Part shown: piece by piece, positions 1 to 12,386 of the stretch | How the letters are laid out: every line of letters starts with the position of its first letter | Numbering within the stretch: the stretch's first letter is position 1 | Source: Sorghum bicolor | Taxonomy: Eukaryota; Streptophyta; Magnoliopsida; Poales; Poaceae | Direction: 5' to 3' | Length of the DNA: 64,000 nt | NCBI RefSeq assembly: GCF_000003195.3 | Contig: NC_012871.2 | Span: forward strand, 793,997-857,996 | Translations under genes and position numbers: made by a program | The notes under the pieces: generated by a model | Seen by the model: the letters and a program-made list of their open reading frames with translations, nothing else | Told to the model about the DNA's origin: nothing | The model's database searches: none

Positions 1-258
1 CCGGATTTGCGCTCGCCCTCCACCGTTGCCCGCTACCCTCCACTGGGGGAGGAGGTGGCACTCCCCTCCACACCGTCACCAGCAACCGGACTACACTCGA
101 TGTAGTAGGAGGCGAAGGGGCGCCGGATCTATGGTGGTGGCGCCGGATTTGGGGTGGTGGAGGAGCGCCATCCTTGGGGAAGAAGGGGAAGGGTTGCCGG
201 ATCTAGGGTGGTGGAGGCAGCGACATCGAGTGTTGGGGAGGAAGGCAACCACGTCGGG

Positions 259-289
<31 letters not shown>

Positions 290-1028
290 GAATGAGGAGA
301 TTAGGGTTTCCCCATTTATATACAACCACCTATATCCGGTTGAGATGAGTCTTTCTTGGGCTCGGTCATATCAGTTAATGATTTACCAAGACCGTTATTT
401 TATAATCCGTGAATAACCGAGGTGGGCTACCAGGCTGCCCGCCTAGGAGCTCCAAACTGAAACGCCGCGGAAAAGATTTTCTGTATAGTAAAAATATGTT
501 TTTAGGGGAAGATTGCTTTAAGAAAACTAATTCTGAAAATAGAAAAATAAATGTATAGCTAGTATACCGAGACTGCATGCACCATATACTTGATTTCTCT
601 CTCTCTCCATATACACGTAGAATTTATAGTCCAATAATGGCATATGTATATATCCAGCAGCATTCAATTTGTACCTTTGTATGAATGAAATAATGAATCA
701 CACCAAGCATTCAAATATGTGCGTGGATCACTTAAAACTGTTACGGCTATTCAATATCACACGGATTGCAATTAAGTATAATACAAAGTACAGCTCTCCT
801 ACACTTAATGCCTACTTTACTCTAGGTTTAATTTATAATCATTTTGGTACTTTTAAACAAATAAAATAAAATTGCAACTGATCTGATCTGATTAGAATGC
901 TGGCAAACATATAGCAACAATATAATTAAAAGGAACAGCTGATGATACATGCATCTGCATCTGAATCTCTGAAAATTGAACTCTAAAAGTCAAGTTATGG
1001 ATGATGTACCACTGTGTACCTGCTGCAG
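1..1028. other. Intron of the WRKY gene, with unassigned GC-rich repeat-like DNA at its left end
   Basis: No coding exon is recognisable here. Positions 1-440 are GC-rich and repetitive in flavour: the phrase 'cggatttggggtggtgg' recurs with variation between 120 and 240, and a (GA)n microsatellite lies at about 262-291. I could not assign it to a transposon family. The stretch 440-1028 is AT-rich. It ends in a clean acceptor (AG at 1027-1028) feeding the WRKY exon, so at least the right part is intron. No exon encoding the WRKYGQK heptad was seen on the + strand, so that exon must lie left of the window. Confidence 0.55.
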
Positions 1029-1602
1029 GAGCTACTACCGGTGCACCAACAGCAAGTGCACGGTGAAGAAGCGGGTGGAGCGGTCCTCCGACGACCCCTC
1101 CGTCGTCGTCACCACCTACGAGGGCCAGCACTGCCACCACACCGTCGCCTTCCCGCGCGCCCACCACCTCCACGCCGCCCTCGCCGCCGCCGGCCACCAC
1201 CACATGCCATTCAATTTCTCTGCCGCCGCGCACCACCACCACCTCTACGGCACCACCAGCGGCGTCGTCACCGACCACGGCCACCTGCCGCCGCTGCTTC
1301 TCCCGACGACACCCGCGCCTCAGCACAACGCTCTCAACGACAGCGACAACAACGGCTCGCCGCTCGCCTGCAGGACGTCGACGACGACGTCGTCGCTGCT
1401 AAGGCCACTCGACTGCAACCACCAGGAGCTTCTGCTGGCGGCGGCAGCGAGCTACCCCTTGTCGTCCTCAGCTGCGATGTCGTCGATGCCAGTGCCTTCC
1501 ATGTCAACGACGACGACGACATCGTTGCCGCCGCCGGCTAGCAGTGCCGTCGACAAGGGGCTTCTTGACGACATGGTGCCGCCGGCGATGAGGCATGGAT
1601 AG
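1029..1602 (+). CDS. WRKY57: WRKY57-like group IIc WRKY transcription factor, last exon (partial)
   Basis: A sequence-specific transcription factor that binds W-box DNA in the nucleus. Only the last exon is present. It opens after an AG acceptor in phase 2, completing the Arg codon before SYYRC, which is the conserved intron position of this group. The zinc-binding half of the domain is complete: Cys-x4-Cys, 23 residues, then His-x-His. The DNA-contacting WRKYGQK half is encoded upstream, outside the window. The tail is rich in His, Ala, Ser and Thr. The motif after the domain (HTVAFPR) and the C-terminus ([14 protein letters not shown]) match Arabidopsis WRKY57 (QTIGFPR, GLLGDIVPQTMRNP) as I recall them. 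The stop is TAG at 1600-1602. An in-frame ATG at 976 lies in the intron and is not the start. The orthology call is from memory of the family. Confidence 0.85.
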
Positions 1603-2381
1603 TTAATTGATTACTTTAATTAATTCGATGGATCCATGCATCAGTTTATTTGTTGCCTATATTATTAATCTCTGATTGGACAGACAGATCAGACAAGAAG
1701 AATTGATTGTAAACATATACATATATAGGTATATATATAGAGTGGTGGTGTCAAATGTCAACTGTCTAGCAATAGCAGTCGGCAGCCTTGGATAAAATTT
1801 TAGTTACACAAGGTTATATATTGTTCCAACCAAGAGCTCTACTGATTAATATATGTTGCAGTTATTAAGCATGTCACATAAATCGGTTTGGCTTCTCTAT
1901 CTATAATTTGGAACTGAGTGACTAATGACTGTGCACCTGATATACTTATTTTATATCCCTTCAGCTTGATTCATTTCTTCCTGGGGTGTATAAGGAAGAG
2001 AACATATGCATGCATGATGCATGCACAAAGTTGCACTTGCACCTACCTGTCATAGGAATATGAATAATCCAACTTTGCATCTTGGAGCCTTTTCTGCAAT
2101 GTTATCTTCAATCTTGTGTGAATGGATTGTTCAGTATTTCCTAATCTCTCTATACGAGATCCCTGTGCTCACATTAGTGCTTTTTGTTCACTACTCGTAA
2201 AGTCTCTATACAGGATCCAGTGTCCACATTCAGTGGTTTCTATGTGCCGCTTTTGCAAACCAGAAATTTGTCTCTGAATGAAAAAAAAAAGAGAGAGCAC
2301 AACTTGCAAGAGAAAAGTCCTGAGCTTGGTTACATTTTATTAGGAAGTACTACGTACATACATCAGAAATCAATTGATCGG
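1603..2381. other. Convergent intergenic region (WRKY 3' side and UGD 3' side)
   Basis: AT-rich spacer between two convergent genes. It should hold both 3'UTRs. A short A-run lies near 2281. I see no further gene or repeat. Confidence 0.5.
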
Positions 2382-3785
2382 CTACGCCACCGCCGGCATG
2401 CCATTGAGCCAGGCGTCCAGCGGCTTGCCGACGGAGTAGACGACGAAGCCGATCTCCCTGAGCTCCCCGGCGTCGACGACGTTGCGGCCGTCGAAGACGA
2501 ACGCCGGCCTCATCATGCCGTCGAACACCCGGCGGTAGTCGAGCGTCCTGAACTCGTCCCACTCCGTCAGCACGCAGAGGCCATGCGCGCCGTCGGCAGC
2601 CTCGTACGCGTCCCTCGTCACCTCCACCTCCGCCGCCGCCGCCGCCGTGTCCCGCCGAATTATCTGCGTCTCGCTCACCACCGGGTCGTACACGCTGACT
2701 CGGGCCCCCTCGGCCAGCAGGGCCCGGCACACGTCCACCGCCGGCGACTCCCTCGTATCCCCCACGCCCTTCTTGAACGCGAGCCCGAGCACGGCCACCT
2801 TCTTGCCGGCCACCGTGCCGAGCATGGACGCCACCAAGCGGCGCACGAACCGGCCCTTCTGGTACTCGTTCACGGCCACCACCTGCCGCCAGTACTCCGC
2901 CGCCTCGTGCAGGCCGTGACGCTCGCAGTCGTACGCCAGGCTCAGCACGTCTCGCCGGAGGCTCGGCCCGCCGAACCCGACGCCGGCGTCCAGGAACCCC
3001 CTGCCGCCGCCCCCGACGCGGCCGTCGCTGCCGACGGCGCGCGCGACGTCCGAGACGTCGGCGCCCGTGGCCTCGCACAGCGCGGAGAGCGCGTTCACCG
3101 ACGACACTCGCTGCGCCAGGAGCGCGCTCGCCGCGAGCTTGGCGAGCTCCGCGGACTGGAGCCCCGTGGTGACGATCCGATCCTCGGGGACCCAGTGCGC
3201 GTACACGTCCACCAGCGCGCGCACGGCGCCCACGTCGGTGTCCCCGCCGCCGATGACCACGCGGTCGGGGCACAGCAGGTCCCGCACGGCGGTGCCCTCG
3301 GAGAAGAACTCCGGGTTGGAGAGGACCTGGAACGCGCCGTCTCCGGCATGCGCATGCAGGATCCTCTCCATGGCCTCGGCGGTCCTGACGGGGACGGCGG
3401 ACTTCTCGACGACGATCTTGCCCGTGCCGGGGCGGGACGCGGCGGCGACCACGCGCGCCGCGCTCTCCCAGTAGGCGAGGTCGGGCGCCCTGCCGGTGCC
3501 GAGGCCGCGCGCCTTGGTGGGCGTGTTGACGGACACGAAGACGATGTCGGCGTCGGCGACATGGCGGTCCACGTCGGCGCTGAAGGAGAGGTTGCGGCCG
3601 CGGCAGGCCCTGACGATGGTGTCCAGGCCCGGTTCCAGCACCGGGAGGCGGTCGCTGTTCCAGGCGTCGATGCGCGGCCGGGAGACGTCCACGACGGTGA
3701 CCTCGATGGCCGGGCACTTGAGTGCCATCACGGCCATGGACGGGCCGCCGACGTAGCCGGCACCAATGCAGCAGATCTTCACCAT
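2382..3785 (-). CDS. UGD: UDP-glucose 6-dehydrogenase paralogue, single exon, catalytic residues lost
   Basis: By family this is a cytosolic enzyme that oxidises UDP-glucose to UDP-glucuronate with NAD+, feeding cell-wall pectin and xylan precursors. The 467-residue frame, from ATG at 3785, matches the family along its whole length. That ATG gives the canonical MVKICCIGAGYVGG start; an ATG 18 codons upstream is unlikely. The NAD-binding glycine motif, NTPTK, NPEF..EGT (Glu163), AELAKLA (Lys216), the Asp279 partner, GKKVAVLGLAFKK and GDTRES are kept. The nucleophile motif, normally FGGSCFxKD, reads FGGPSLRRD, so Ser275 replaces the catalytic Cys. The Thr of KSTVPV is Ala130, and the Asn of LAANAFLAQR is Ser220. 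A single coding exon is normal for plant UGDs. It is likely a divergent paralogue or pseudoenzyme and not a working dehydrogenase. The frame is fully open with no sign of decay. Confidence 0.93.
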   Translation of the reverse strand: MVKICCIGAGYVGGPSMAVMALKCPAIEVTVVDVSRPRIDAWNSDRLPVLEPGLDTIVRACRGRNLSFSADVDRHVADADIVFVSVNTPTKARGLGTGRAPDLAYWESAARVVAAASRPGTGKIVVEKSAVPVRTAEAMERILHAHAGDGAFQVLSNPEFFSEGTAVRDLLCPDRVVIGGGDTDVGAVRALVDVYAHWVPEDRIVTTGLQSAELAKLAASALLAQRVSSVNALSALCEATGADVSDVARAVGSDGRVGGGGRGFLDAGVGFGGPSLRRDVLSLAYDCERHGLHEAAEYWRQVVAVNEYQKGRFVRRLVASMLGTVAGKKVAVLGLAFKKGVGDTRESPAVDVCRALLAEGARVSVYDPVVSETQIIRRDTAAAAAEVEVTRDAYEAADGAHGLCVLTEWDEFRTLDYRRVFDGMMRPAFVFDGRNVVDAGELREIGFVVYSVGKPLDAWLNGMPAVA

Positions 3786-5032
3786 GGCCGACTCCGAATC
3801 GGAAGCAGCAAGAAGATGACTTAGACATTGAAGCAACAAAATGATCTCAAAGGTAACAATCTGCCATGGTTAACCCATGTAGACTGCATTGCAAACGAAA
3901 TGGCGTCGATCAAGAAGTAAACTGTATGGGCTTGGGGAAAATTTTACCGGTTGTGAAGAAGCATGCAAGATGTCGACGAGGAGGGGGGGGATTGTGAAGC
4001 ATTAGTGGTGTGCACAACTCTTTAAATACACGTAGAGCACCAATCCACCATTGACAGGATCACAGAGCACAAGATTATGCCAGAAGTAGCCAGCTCCTCC
4101 ATTGCCCAGATTCTCTAGCAGTAACTTTAATCCTGCCATGGAAGACGAGAAAAGCAGAGAATAAAGGAACAGCATGAGCTGATCTAACCTGCCCAAACCC
4201 CTCACATAATTCTCAAAGGCTTTCGTTCAGCACGTGCCACCTTAACAAGTCCGGAGACCGAAAGGTACAAGATGCCATGGATCGAGTTCAGAACGTCTGG
4301 AGGTTTTGCTACTTTAAGAAAGAATAGAGATGGCTCGTAAAATAAAAAAATGAAACTTTCCGAATACGCATCACACGCGTTGCTGCATCCATCCTTGGAA
4401 ATATGACAGATTCGAATACATGAAATGAGGCTCAGAAGCTGGCATAGCCAAGATGCATCATGAAAATATGACAGCTTCGTACATAGACATAGCAGCCTAA
4501 GCGCACACACATCAGAGAGCAGGGCAATTACACGACACATACTGAAACTAACTCAGAAATAGAGAGTAACTAGAAAGAGTACACTCCATCCTTAATTGTT
4601 CCCAGATGAGCCCGAAAAGAGGTTTGACCGAGGTGTGTTGATCTGGAAATTTCTGACATCCAGTTCAACTTGTACGTTTGAACTGAGACTTTGACTTCAA
4701 ATCCTTACTATCCAAATCAAAACAAGCTGAAATGAATTACGCGCACTTTAATTCTCAATAAAAGTAAATTGCGCTGTTTAAGTTCGTGTACAAGGTATTT
4801 CTGTAAACAAATAGGAGAGGTATGAACAAGGTTCGTTCAGCCCTGGTTGAGTTACAACAAGTTTCATCTGGGTACAACATCAGACTGATGACACTGCTAC
4901 GGTGGAGACGAAACACAAGGATGAATTAACTTCTTTCGACTTGTCTTACCAGCTGCTTCAAACTGGCATTCTATGATGGGGGTCCTAGAGGGCACCAAAC
5001 TGTACAACGGAAACCAAATACCCATAGAAGCA
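3786..5032. other. UGD promoter/5'UTR region and PTEN2 3'UTR
   Basis: Both neighbours are on the minus strand, so this holds the UGD 5' leader and promoter (left part) and the PTEN2 3'UTR (right part). Plant UGD genes often carry a 5'UTR intron, but I could not fix its borders. I see no other gene or clear repeat. Confidence 0.45.
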
Positions 5033-8000
5033 CTACTCACTTTCATAATCCTCCTCATCTCCGAACGAGAACACCGATGCATCTGCTGCAATCGCCTTGA
5101 ATTCGCTCATGCTGGAATTGTCAGCAGCTGTAGGTGGTGCTGTGGTTAGGGAGCTGGTCTTGCTGCTGACTTCAGTTTTGAGAGATGCATCAGGTGCCTT
5201 TGTGGTTCCTTGTTCGCTGGTTATAGCTACTTTATCCAGTCTACTAGCAGCAGCTGATACCTCCTTCTGCACGTTGCTTGTTTCAGATGGTTTCGCAGCA
5301 TTTACACTGTTTTGACCGCCGCTGGCAATCTTCTCCTTTCTTCCCTTGGATGATCCATCCTCCCCGTCACTATCAGAGAACACTTCATCTTTATCATTGC
5401 TTCCAGTTCCCTTGTTGGATTCTGCAGGTGCAGCATTATTTTCTTTCGCGACCGTGCTAGCCGATGAATCAGCATCAGATTTATTATCAGCAGGTCCAGT
5501 GGCTGGTTTTGGTTTTGGTGGTTGCGAGCCATCGTAATCTACCAGGACAACCTCAACCTGGAACCCAGGTGATGGCAATTTTCTCTGGATAAAATTATGA
5601 AGTAATTTAGTCTCAAGTCCCAAAAAGAACTGGTAAACAAGAACCACAACATTGCAACGCTGTCACTGATTCTCTAACATAAAATGCAAATAAGCAATCA
5701 TTGAATAAATAGCTATTGATAAAATGTCTGTTTCCTTCACCTACTGATCATAAAATGTTTATGCATGGGCGAAAGAAGTGCACTCAGTTACAAATCCAGC
5801 TTCCTATATTTTTCAGCTCGATGACCAAGCAGGAGCGAAGTAAACTAGGCAAGGCTACACAATAGTACTCAGCAAGCATGGCAATGCCAGGAGCAGAGAG
5901 TTGATTTAAAATACAAAGTGATTCGGGCGAAATAAAAATAAGCATCAACCCAACATATGGAGGCCATTCTCAAAACTACCTAAGATGTGTGAACAAACGA
6001 GATCTAACATCTGATTCCGACATCATAAAAACAAAGTATGAGCACAACAGAATTCATCAGGATTTAGTGACACATCTTGTTAGTTTCATATTCGTTCTTC
6101 ACAAATAGTTATAAATATTATTAACAACAAAGAAGCCTTCACCTTGTCAAAATCATCAAGATCAGTGGGATTCAAAGTCACCCTGTTCTCCATCATTGTT
6201 GTATTTAACCAGCTGAAAAGGATAGGGGGGAAATGAAATTAAATATCAGGACAATAACTCTTTTCCAGATTCGCATGAAAAAAGGTTGGTGCCATCCAAT
6301 CAAGATAATATACACATGTGCAACTTACAAAACATGGAATAAAAAGAAAATGAAACCATTAACAGAGCACAGATATATCTAGGAAATATTATCATTATTA
6401 TTAGTTTATTACTACATGGAACTTACCAGTAAAAATCTCCCTGTCGATCATGAAACTGGATCTTGAAATCACCAGCTACCTCGGCTAAGCCAGGTTCTCC
6501 TGGCAATGCAAAAACCATAATCCCCTTCTTTGGTGCACTAAACCAGAAATCTTCTGGCTGAAATTATGGTAGTAAATTTAGATAATTAGATTACAATGGA
6601 GATTACAAAGGAACAAATTCTACACATTCAGCATAAAAGTATGCATACATAAAGATCTAGAATGGTACAAATTAGTCTTCACAGGACATACTGTAAGTCA
6701 TAGAAAAATAAGACATTTCTTCTGTTTTGTTTTCTTTTTTGTTACATAAGAGACAGCAAGGAGAAGCATCACTCTGGGAATGCCTTCTTGTTATTTACGT
6801 CGAGAGGAACACAGGAAACAATGCAATATCTTGAGTTTATCCTCAAGTGTAGTTTGCATATCAAATATATGTTGTACTAAGAGACAGCTATGCAAATATC
6901 AATACATTGATCAGTGGTACTAGTCATTTAAGTTGGCTTCAAGTTGTACATTATCCTTCCAAAACAATGAGACATTCCCTTATCTAGCATTGCTATATAA
7001 AAACATTGGTGTCCTTACCACTATGCAAACAGGCATCAAATTATGAAGAATTAATAATATAAGCTACCCAAATATTCCATAGCAAATTGAACAGAGACAA
7101 AACTATAAACCCATGAGTAACTGAACGCAAAATAAGAGTGGTTGACAAATGAAGATGCTTACCATTAGTTCTTTTGTTCTTGGATGCTTCTTTGTAGAAA
7201 AAAGTACACCTGCATAACAGATTGATTAATTGATGCACTAGATGATATCAAACCACAGTATATTCTTAAATTATTGTATCATGATATATGGCAACTTCAG
7301 TTTCAATTAAATGGACACACCATTGTGATTAGAGACTGTAATTGATGGCCTAATCCAATAGGGGCATCTATGAAGACGAAAGCCTCTAAGCATACACCTG
7401 GAAAGTGTAATAACATGATTAATTACTAAAGCAAAATACACATGCATATTATTTTGACACCATGGTTGAAAAGGTATAAATACCTTCGGGGTGGCTGATT
7501 TTCACCATTGAAGTAAGTTAAGATGCGCTCAAAATACTTCACGTATCTCTGCAATTTGCCCATGTTCAGAATAATATAAAGACAAAAGTTATATGAATCA
7601 ACTTTCATAACTATGAGGATCAACTCACAATCTGACTTGGGAGAATAAGCCCTTTTCCATCTACACATCTTTTCTGGTTATAGTATTCAATGGACTCCTC
7701 AGCAGTAGGAAAGAACTGTCCATTATAGAAGGGGGAAAAAACCTCCAATCGTAAGAAATTTGGTGGAGATTTTGCAGTACGTATAATTCTAATTGGTATA
7801 CAGATATAACGCATGGTAACCTTACCTTTAGAAACAGAAGAAGACTTGAGATCATCAATCCTGTCCTTGCCTTACCAGCTTTGCAATGGACAACCACCAC
7901 ATTCTCTATATCCTCCTTCAACCATGAGTAGGCACTATGGCAGAATGATATGACAAGTTGTATTGGAGGACAGTTGTGATCATCAAAAGGAAAGCAGGCC

Positions 8001-11000
8001 ACCTGAAATATGCACGCAAAATTTGATTTTCCAATATAATACACCAAACAAATTCATCATGCTGCAAGGCCAAACATTTGACATCAAGGCACAACAGAAG
8101 TATTGTCAAATTACCAAAAAATACAATAAGAAAACTGAGACAAAGATGGGAACACTTTATACATCAGCAGATGTGCCACTGAGTTTTTAGTATTTTTGGT
8201 TGGTGTCTGGGAGTATCATGCCTTAGGTGTAGTATAAATGTGAAAATAGTAAGCAACCCATACCTTTCCTTCAAAAAGAGATGCATCATATAGCCTTTCA
8301 GAACAAAGATTGTACACCTTATACTTCCCCTGTACAATAATGATTAAATTAGAGACTAAAATGCATGATTAGTTCAAAATTCCTTAAATTTATTATTATG
8401 CTACAAAAAAGATAAGCCCTCAAACTCAGGTTCTCTCTATAATTAAAGTTTCGAATCTAGACTCAAAGTTATAAGAAGGTGCTAGGCGAGATCTAGGCGA
8501 TGACCCACCACCTAGAGCCTAGGCCAGCCTAGGCGTTCCCAAGGCGTTAGTGTATACACACATATATGTTTAAAAAAGAAAAAGAAAATAGGAGATAAGT
8601 GGACTTCAGTGCAGAGAAAGGTCCATAAAACAGTAAACGGCCCAAAGCCCAAGCCCCCAAAACCTTATCTGATTCCCTTCCTCCTCTGCTCCGTCTCCTG
8701 CACCGCCATACACGCATACGCCCGCACGGGCACGTCCACGGCGACCTCCACCCACCGACCGTCGGTCCTCTGGTCTCCTCTGCCTCTCTATCTCCTCTGT
8801 CTCTCTGGTTAGCACACCACTCAGACACGCATGCTGCCTGCCGCTCCTCATCCCCCACTGGCGACCTCCGCCTGCGATCCACTGGTCCTCCACCCCCACA
8901 GGTGACCTGCTTGCGGCGTGGCCCTGGATTTGGGTGTACGTCGCCCCTTAGGCGAGGCGGCACCCCTCCGCCCAGCGTGTAAGCGCGCCTGGGCGAGCGC
9001 CTAGGAGCGCCTTTTTGAAGCTTATCTAGACTTATCTAGCTGCCTTGAATAGACAAACAATGCACTTAAGCACATTAACTTTCTTTTTATAAGAAGGAAA
9101 AGGCAATACACATACCAGGAGGGGAAGGAATTTTGGAAATGCATGGGGAGAAAATAAAACATGCTCATTAGACAAGATGAAATGTATAACTATATAATCT
9201 AGGGCAATGTGGGGGCCAGGGAGGGGGGACCAACCCAAATGGTCTTATAGTGCTCATTTGTTCATGAAAAACAAACATGTATATTCTATGCAATTATGAA
9301 ATTGTTAACATCTATAATAATCATGGAAAGATGATCATGTGAAAAACAATTCAGTTTTTCTCTTCTTTTTTTTCCCTCAGAAAACAGAGGGAATCCCCTC
9401 CTAAAGTGAGGACCCGGGTTTGGGCCCAGGTGCCAAGGTCCTCAGTTTTGTTCTTTAATACAACTAATAAGCTGTTAAATGATGCTGGGGTGAAGTGAAT
9501 CGAATACGAACCAAAAAAAGGTCCCAGCACATTCCAATTAAGAATGAAGAAACTACTGACAGAGAGAGGGAAAATTCAAAACCTATTAGTTTCGGTAGAA
9601 TTTCGTAGTCAAATAAAACAGATTATTCATTTATACGTTACATCCCTACTGCTCTAACACCGATAATATCCTTCTAAAGTTATTCCTGTCTCATTCTCAC
9701 TCTATTGAACCTAGTCCTTGACTCCCAAAGCTCAAGCTGGTTCATGCTACATTAATAAAATGAAGACAATGCAGTATGTTAATTTTTAAGAAACTTAATA
9801 ACAAGCAAAAGTTACCTTATGGTGCATTTCAAAGAACCTGATGACTTCCTCCATGTGGTTGCGGTAGAAACCCTGCATGGAGTATTAATTTCCCTTTTTC
9901 CATGAGGGCATATAAAAGGGAACAAGCTTTAAGGAAACTTTGAAATCTAGCTTCTATACTGACCTCAAAATATCCAAAAAGCCCTGAACTCAAATCACCA
10001 GCAGGAAAACCCATAGCAATTATGTTCTCAGTAATATATGTCATGTCTAAATCAAATCCTCCTTCCTGAGTAAGTAGCAGAATCAGAACATTACACCTTT
10101 CCATTATATTAAATCTACACAACTTATCAACTAAAGGATCATCACTAATATGATCTGATGTACAATTCCTTCAGGTGTGGATGACAACAATCAACCGATT
10201 CAACCCCACATGATTTATAAAATGGTTAATCAGCAGCATCAAATTGATGATTCTTGCTCCTGTAAGTAAATTTTCTGTTCTCCAATTGCCCTTAGTGTTT
10301 ATATCAAAGTGCATAGAAGTGACGATTTCTTATCATCATCAGGTACAAAGAAAGATCTCCCTGATAGAGAAACTAGCGTTCAACAAGGTTACCTAGGATC
10401 TAAGCATCACCCTACAATGTGCCTAGGAGGCTAGGACCTATAGATATTGAGAGCATGTGTAGCAACATAAAATGCGAGAATTAGAGAAACCTGTGTAATG
10501 TGTACAAAATTGCTGCAAGTTAGATATGAGCAAATAGATTATTGTATAGATCTAAGCTAACAGTCATTAGCATTAATCCGCACTGGCACAGGGACATAAT
10601 GCAGCAAGTTTACCATCACTAAAGGTGATGAATGAACACTTACGTGATCGTATCCTGGTTATGTTATGAAGGAGAATATAATTGGTGGAATATTTGATAT
10701 ATTGCATTGGGCCTCATGGGCTGATTATATAGGGTACATAGGACTAACACCTTATGTGGGTACACAATATGGTACTATTCCTATTTACTCTAACATGTTA
10801 CACTATGAGAACTGAATGACAAGAGTATTTGAAGGTGTCAAATTTTCGATTCCCATGTAGAATTAGAAGTACCTGGTATCGTCTTTTATTCTGTGAGACC
10901 ATGTGGCGAGCCTTGACTTGCACTGCCTTTACAGCATTCTTAGAGGAATCCACAATGCCTTTTGTCAAAGAACCAAAAACCCCAGGCTGTCCTGTTGTTG

Positions 11001-11388
11001 GGGATGTGCTTCCTTCAGCACCCTCATCTTGCTGTGGCGCTTTTGGAGACATACGCAGTCCAAGGCCACTTGTTAAACGGGCAAAGGTATTCTTTCCAGT
11101 AGGTGATTCTTGACCTGATGAAGGCTGGGGAATTTTGAGGTTCTTAGCCCAGGAGGATAAACCAGATGCAGAAAACACGGATGCTGGTGCCTCACGCCCT
11201 GCAGCATCTTCTGCAGGAGCAGCGGTAGGTGAAGAAACAGCAGCAGGAGCGGCACCAGCAACCTTACTGGGAGAATCAGTTGCAGCCGGACGAACAGGGT
11301 CTGCACTGGTAACAGGAGTTGCAGCTGAATCCTGGTTGTCCAAACTAGTGGGTGGCAGATCCAATGGCTTGACTTGCTGCTCTTCCAT
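5033..11388 (-). CDS. PTEN2: PTEN2-type phosphatidylinositol 3-phosphatase / dual-specificity phosphatase
   Basis: Removes the 3-phosphate of phosphoinositides and may dephosphorylate proteins. Twelve coding exons splice in frame to 648 residues: 10873-11388, 9964-10065, 9816-9872, 8264-8329, 7826-8002, 7629-7715, 7484-7548, 7321-7397, 7163-7209, 6427-6557, 6143-6212 and 5033-5584. The N-terminal ~170 residues are low-complexity, rich in Ala, Pro and Ser, as in plant PTEN2. The phosphatase domain follows, with the P-loop HCKAGKARTG (catalytic Cys287, Arg293). After it come the C2-like region (FSAPKKGIMVFALPGEPG and onward) and an acidic Ser-rich tail ending EEDYESE. The size fits Arabidopsis PTEN2A/B (about 610-630 residues). 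The start is two bases after an acceptor, so a 5'UTR intron precedes it. Introns hold a 561-bp hAT-like insertion (8464-9024). I see no break in the frame. Confidence 0.95.
8464..9024. mobile_element. Non-autonomous hAT-like element, copy 1, in PTEN2 intron 3
   Basis: A 561-bp GC-rich insertion flanked by a perfect 8-bp target duplication, TCTAGACT, at 8456-8463 and 9025-9032. The ends are imperfect inverted repeats: CAAAGTTATAAGAAGG on the left, and TAAGCTTCAAAAAGGCG read inward from the right. The subtermini are dense in CCTAGGCG-like motifs. It has no transposase. A related copy lies at 23880-24619; both share the stretch around 'gttagtgtatacacac'. The 8-bp duplication and short inverted repeats fit the hAT superfamily. 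Confidence 0.75.
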
Positions 11389-12386
11389 GACTGTGTAATC
11401 GATGTTAATTACTCCGAGGTACTAGAAAAGCATGTAACATCTGCAAGACCATTACGCATGAACAAAGTCAGGAAGCTCAGTCTACAAGTAGGATAGGACT
11501 TTGTGAAGTAAATGGGTGTGCAGATATACACAGACAATCGATAGATAGTGCAGAACTGAAGATGAAACCTTAAAATGTTTTGCCCTATGCTACATGTGGC
11601 TCAAATTATACATTCTCAAGGCCCACCAAAGAAGCACTGATTTTGGTCAAATTAACACAGTCCCTTCAGTAAACAGTGTCACATGTCTGAGAAAAATAAT
11701 CTCTCACAACTATATAAAACTTAACAAAGTAAGTTTCTAGTGCTGTGATATATTGGTACAAAACATGAGAGGCCAAAAAAATTATGTCCCATGCAACAGC
11801 TGAGACTTCCGTCCAGTGCCAACTGATAGACTGGGGTAACCTAGCTTAGCTAGCCTAAGAATTTGTAGGGAACAAGTATGACCTAAAATGAATACTGAAT
11901 TGTTTATAGATGGTACAGCAGGAAAACTGAATCCCCTTGGCAATGCCTCAAATCATCTCGCGCCAGGCTCTCTTGTGCCCAAACATCACTCACGAGCTCA
12001 GGCTAGCAGAATAACAGAGCAGAGCAGGCAGCATTAGCGCTCCTCTCGTGCCCGGTTAGATCCCAAAACAGTAGTCCCGATTTTCAAATAGCCTAAGACG
12101 CACCGAGTGATTATGGAATTAGATTGGAGATCAAAAATAGAAGGGAATTTAGATCGGCGCTCATATTCGATCTGAGACCATTGGAGCCCCCAGCTGAGAA
12201 ACCATTGGAGCCCGAAGCTGGGGAAACAATTCGATACTCGTCTCCACCAATCCCATAAGCGAAGAACCCAAACCCCAAATAACCCCCAAATAGTGAGAGA
12301 GGACGAAAGACAGGCAGCAGGGACAGCTACGATTAACAGATGGCCTCCATGGGCGTTGTTGACCTAAGAAGGCGACGACTTCTTAC

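Noticed and set aside
2184..3828. 546-codon + strand frame and 492-codon - strand frame over the UGD gene
   Set aside because: Shadows of the GC-rich UGD exon; composition-driven Arg/Ala/Pro runs with no family match, while the 467-residue frame matches UGD throughout.
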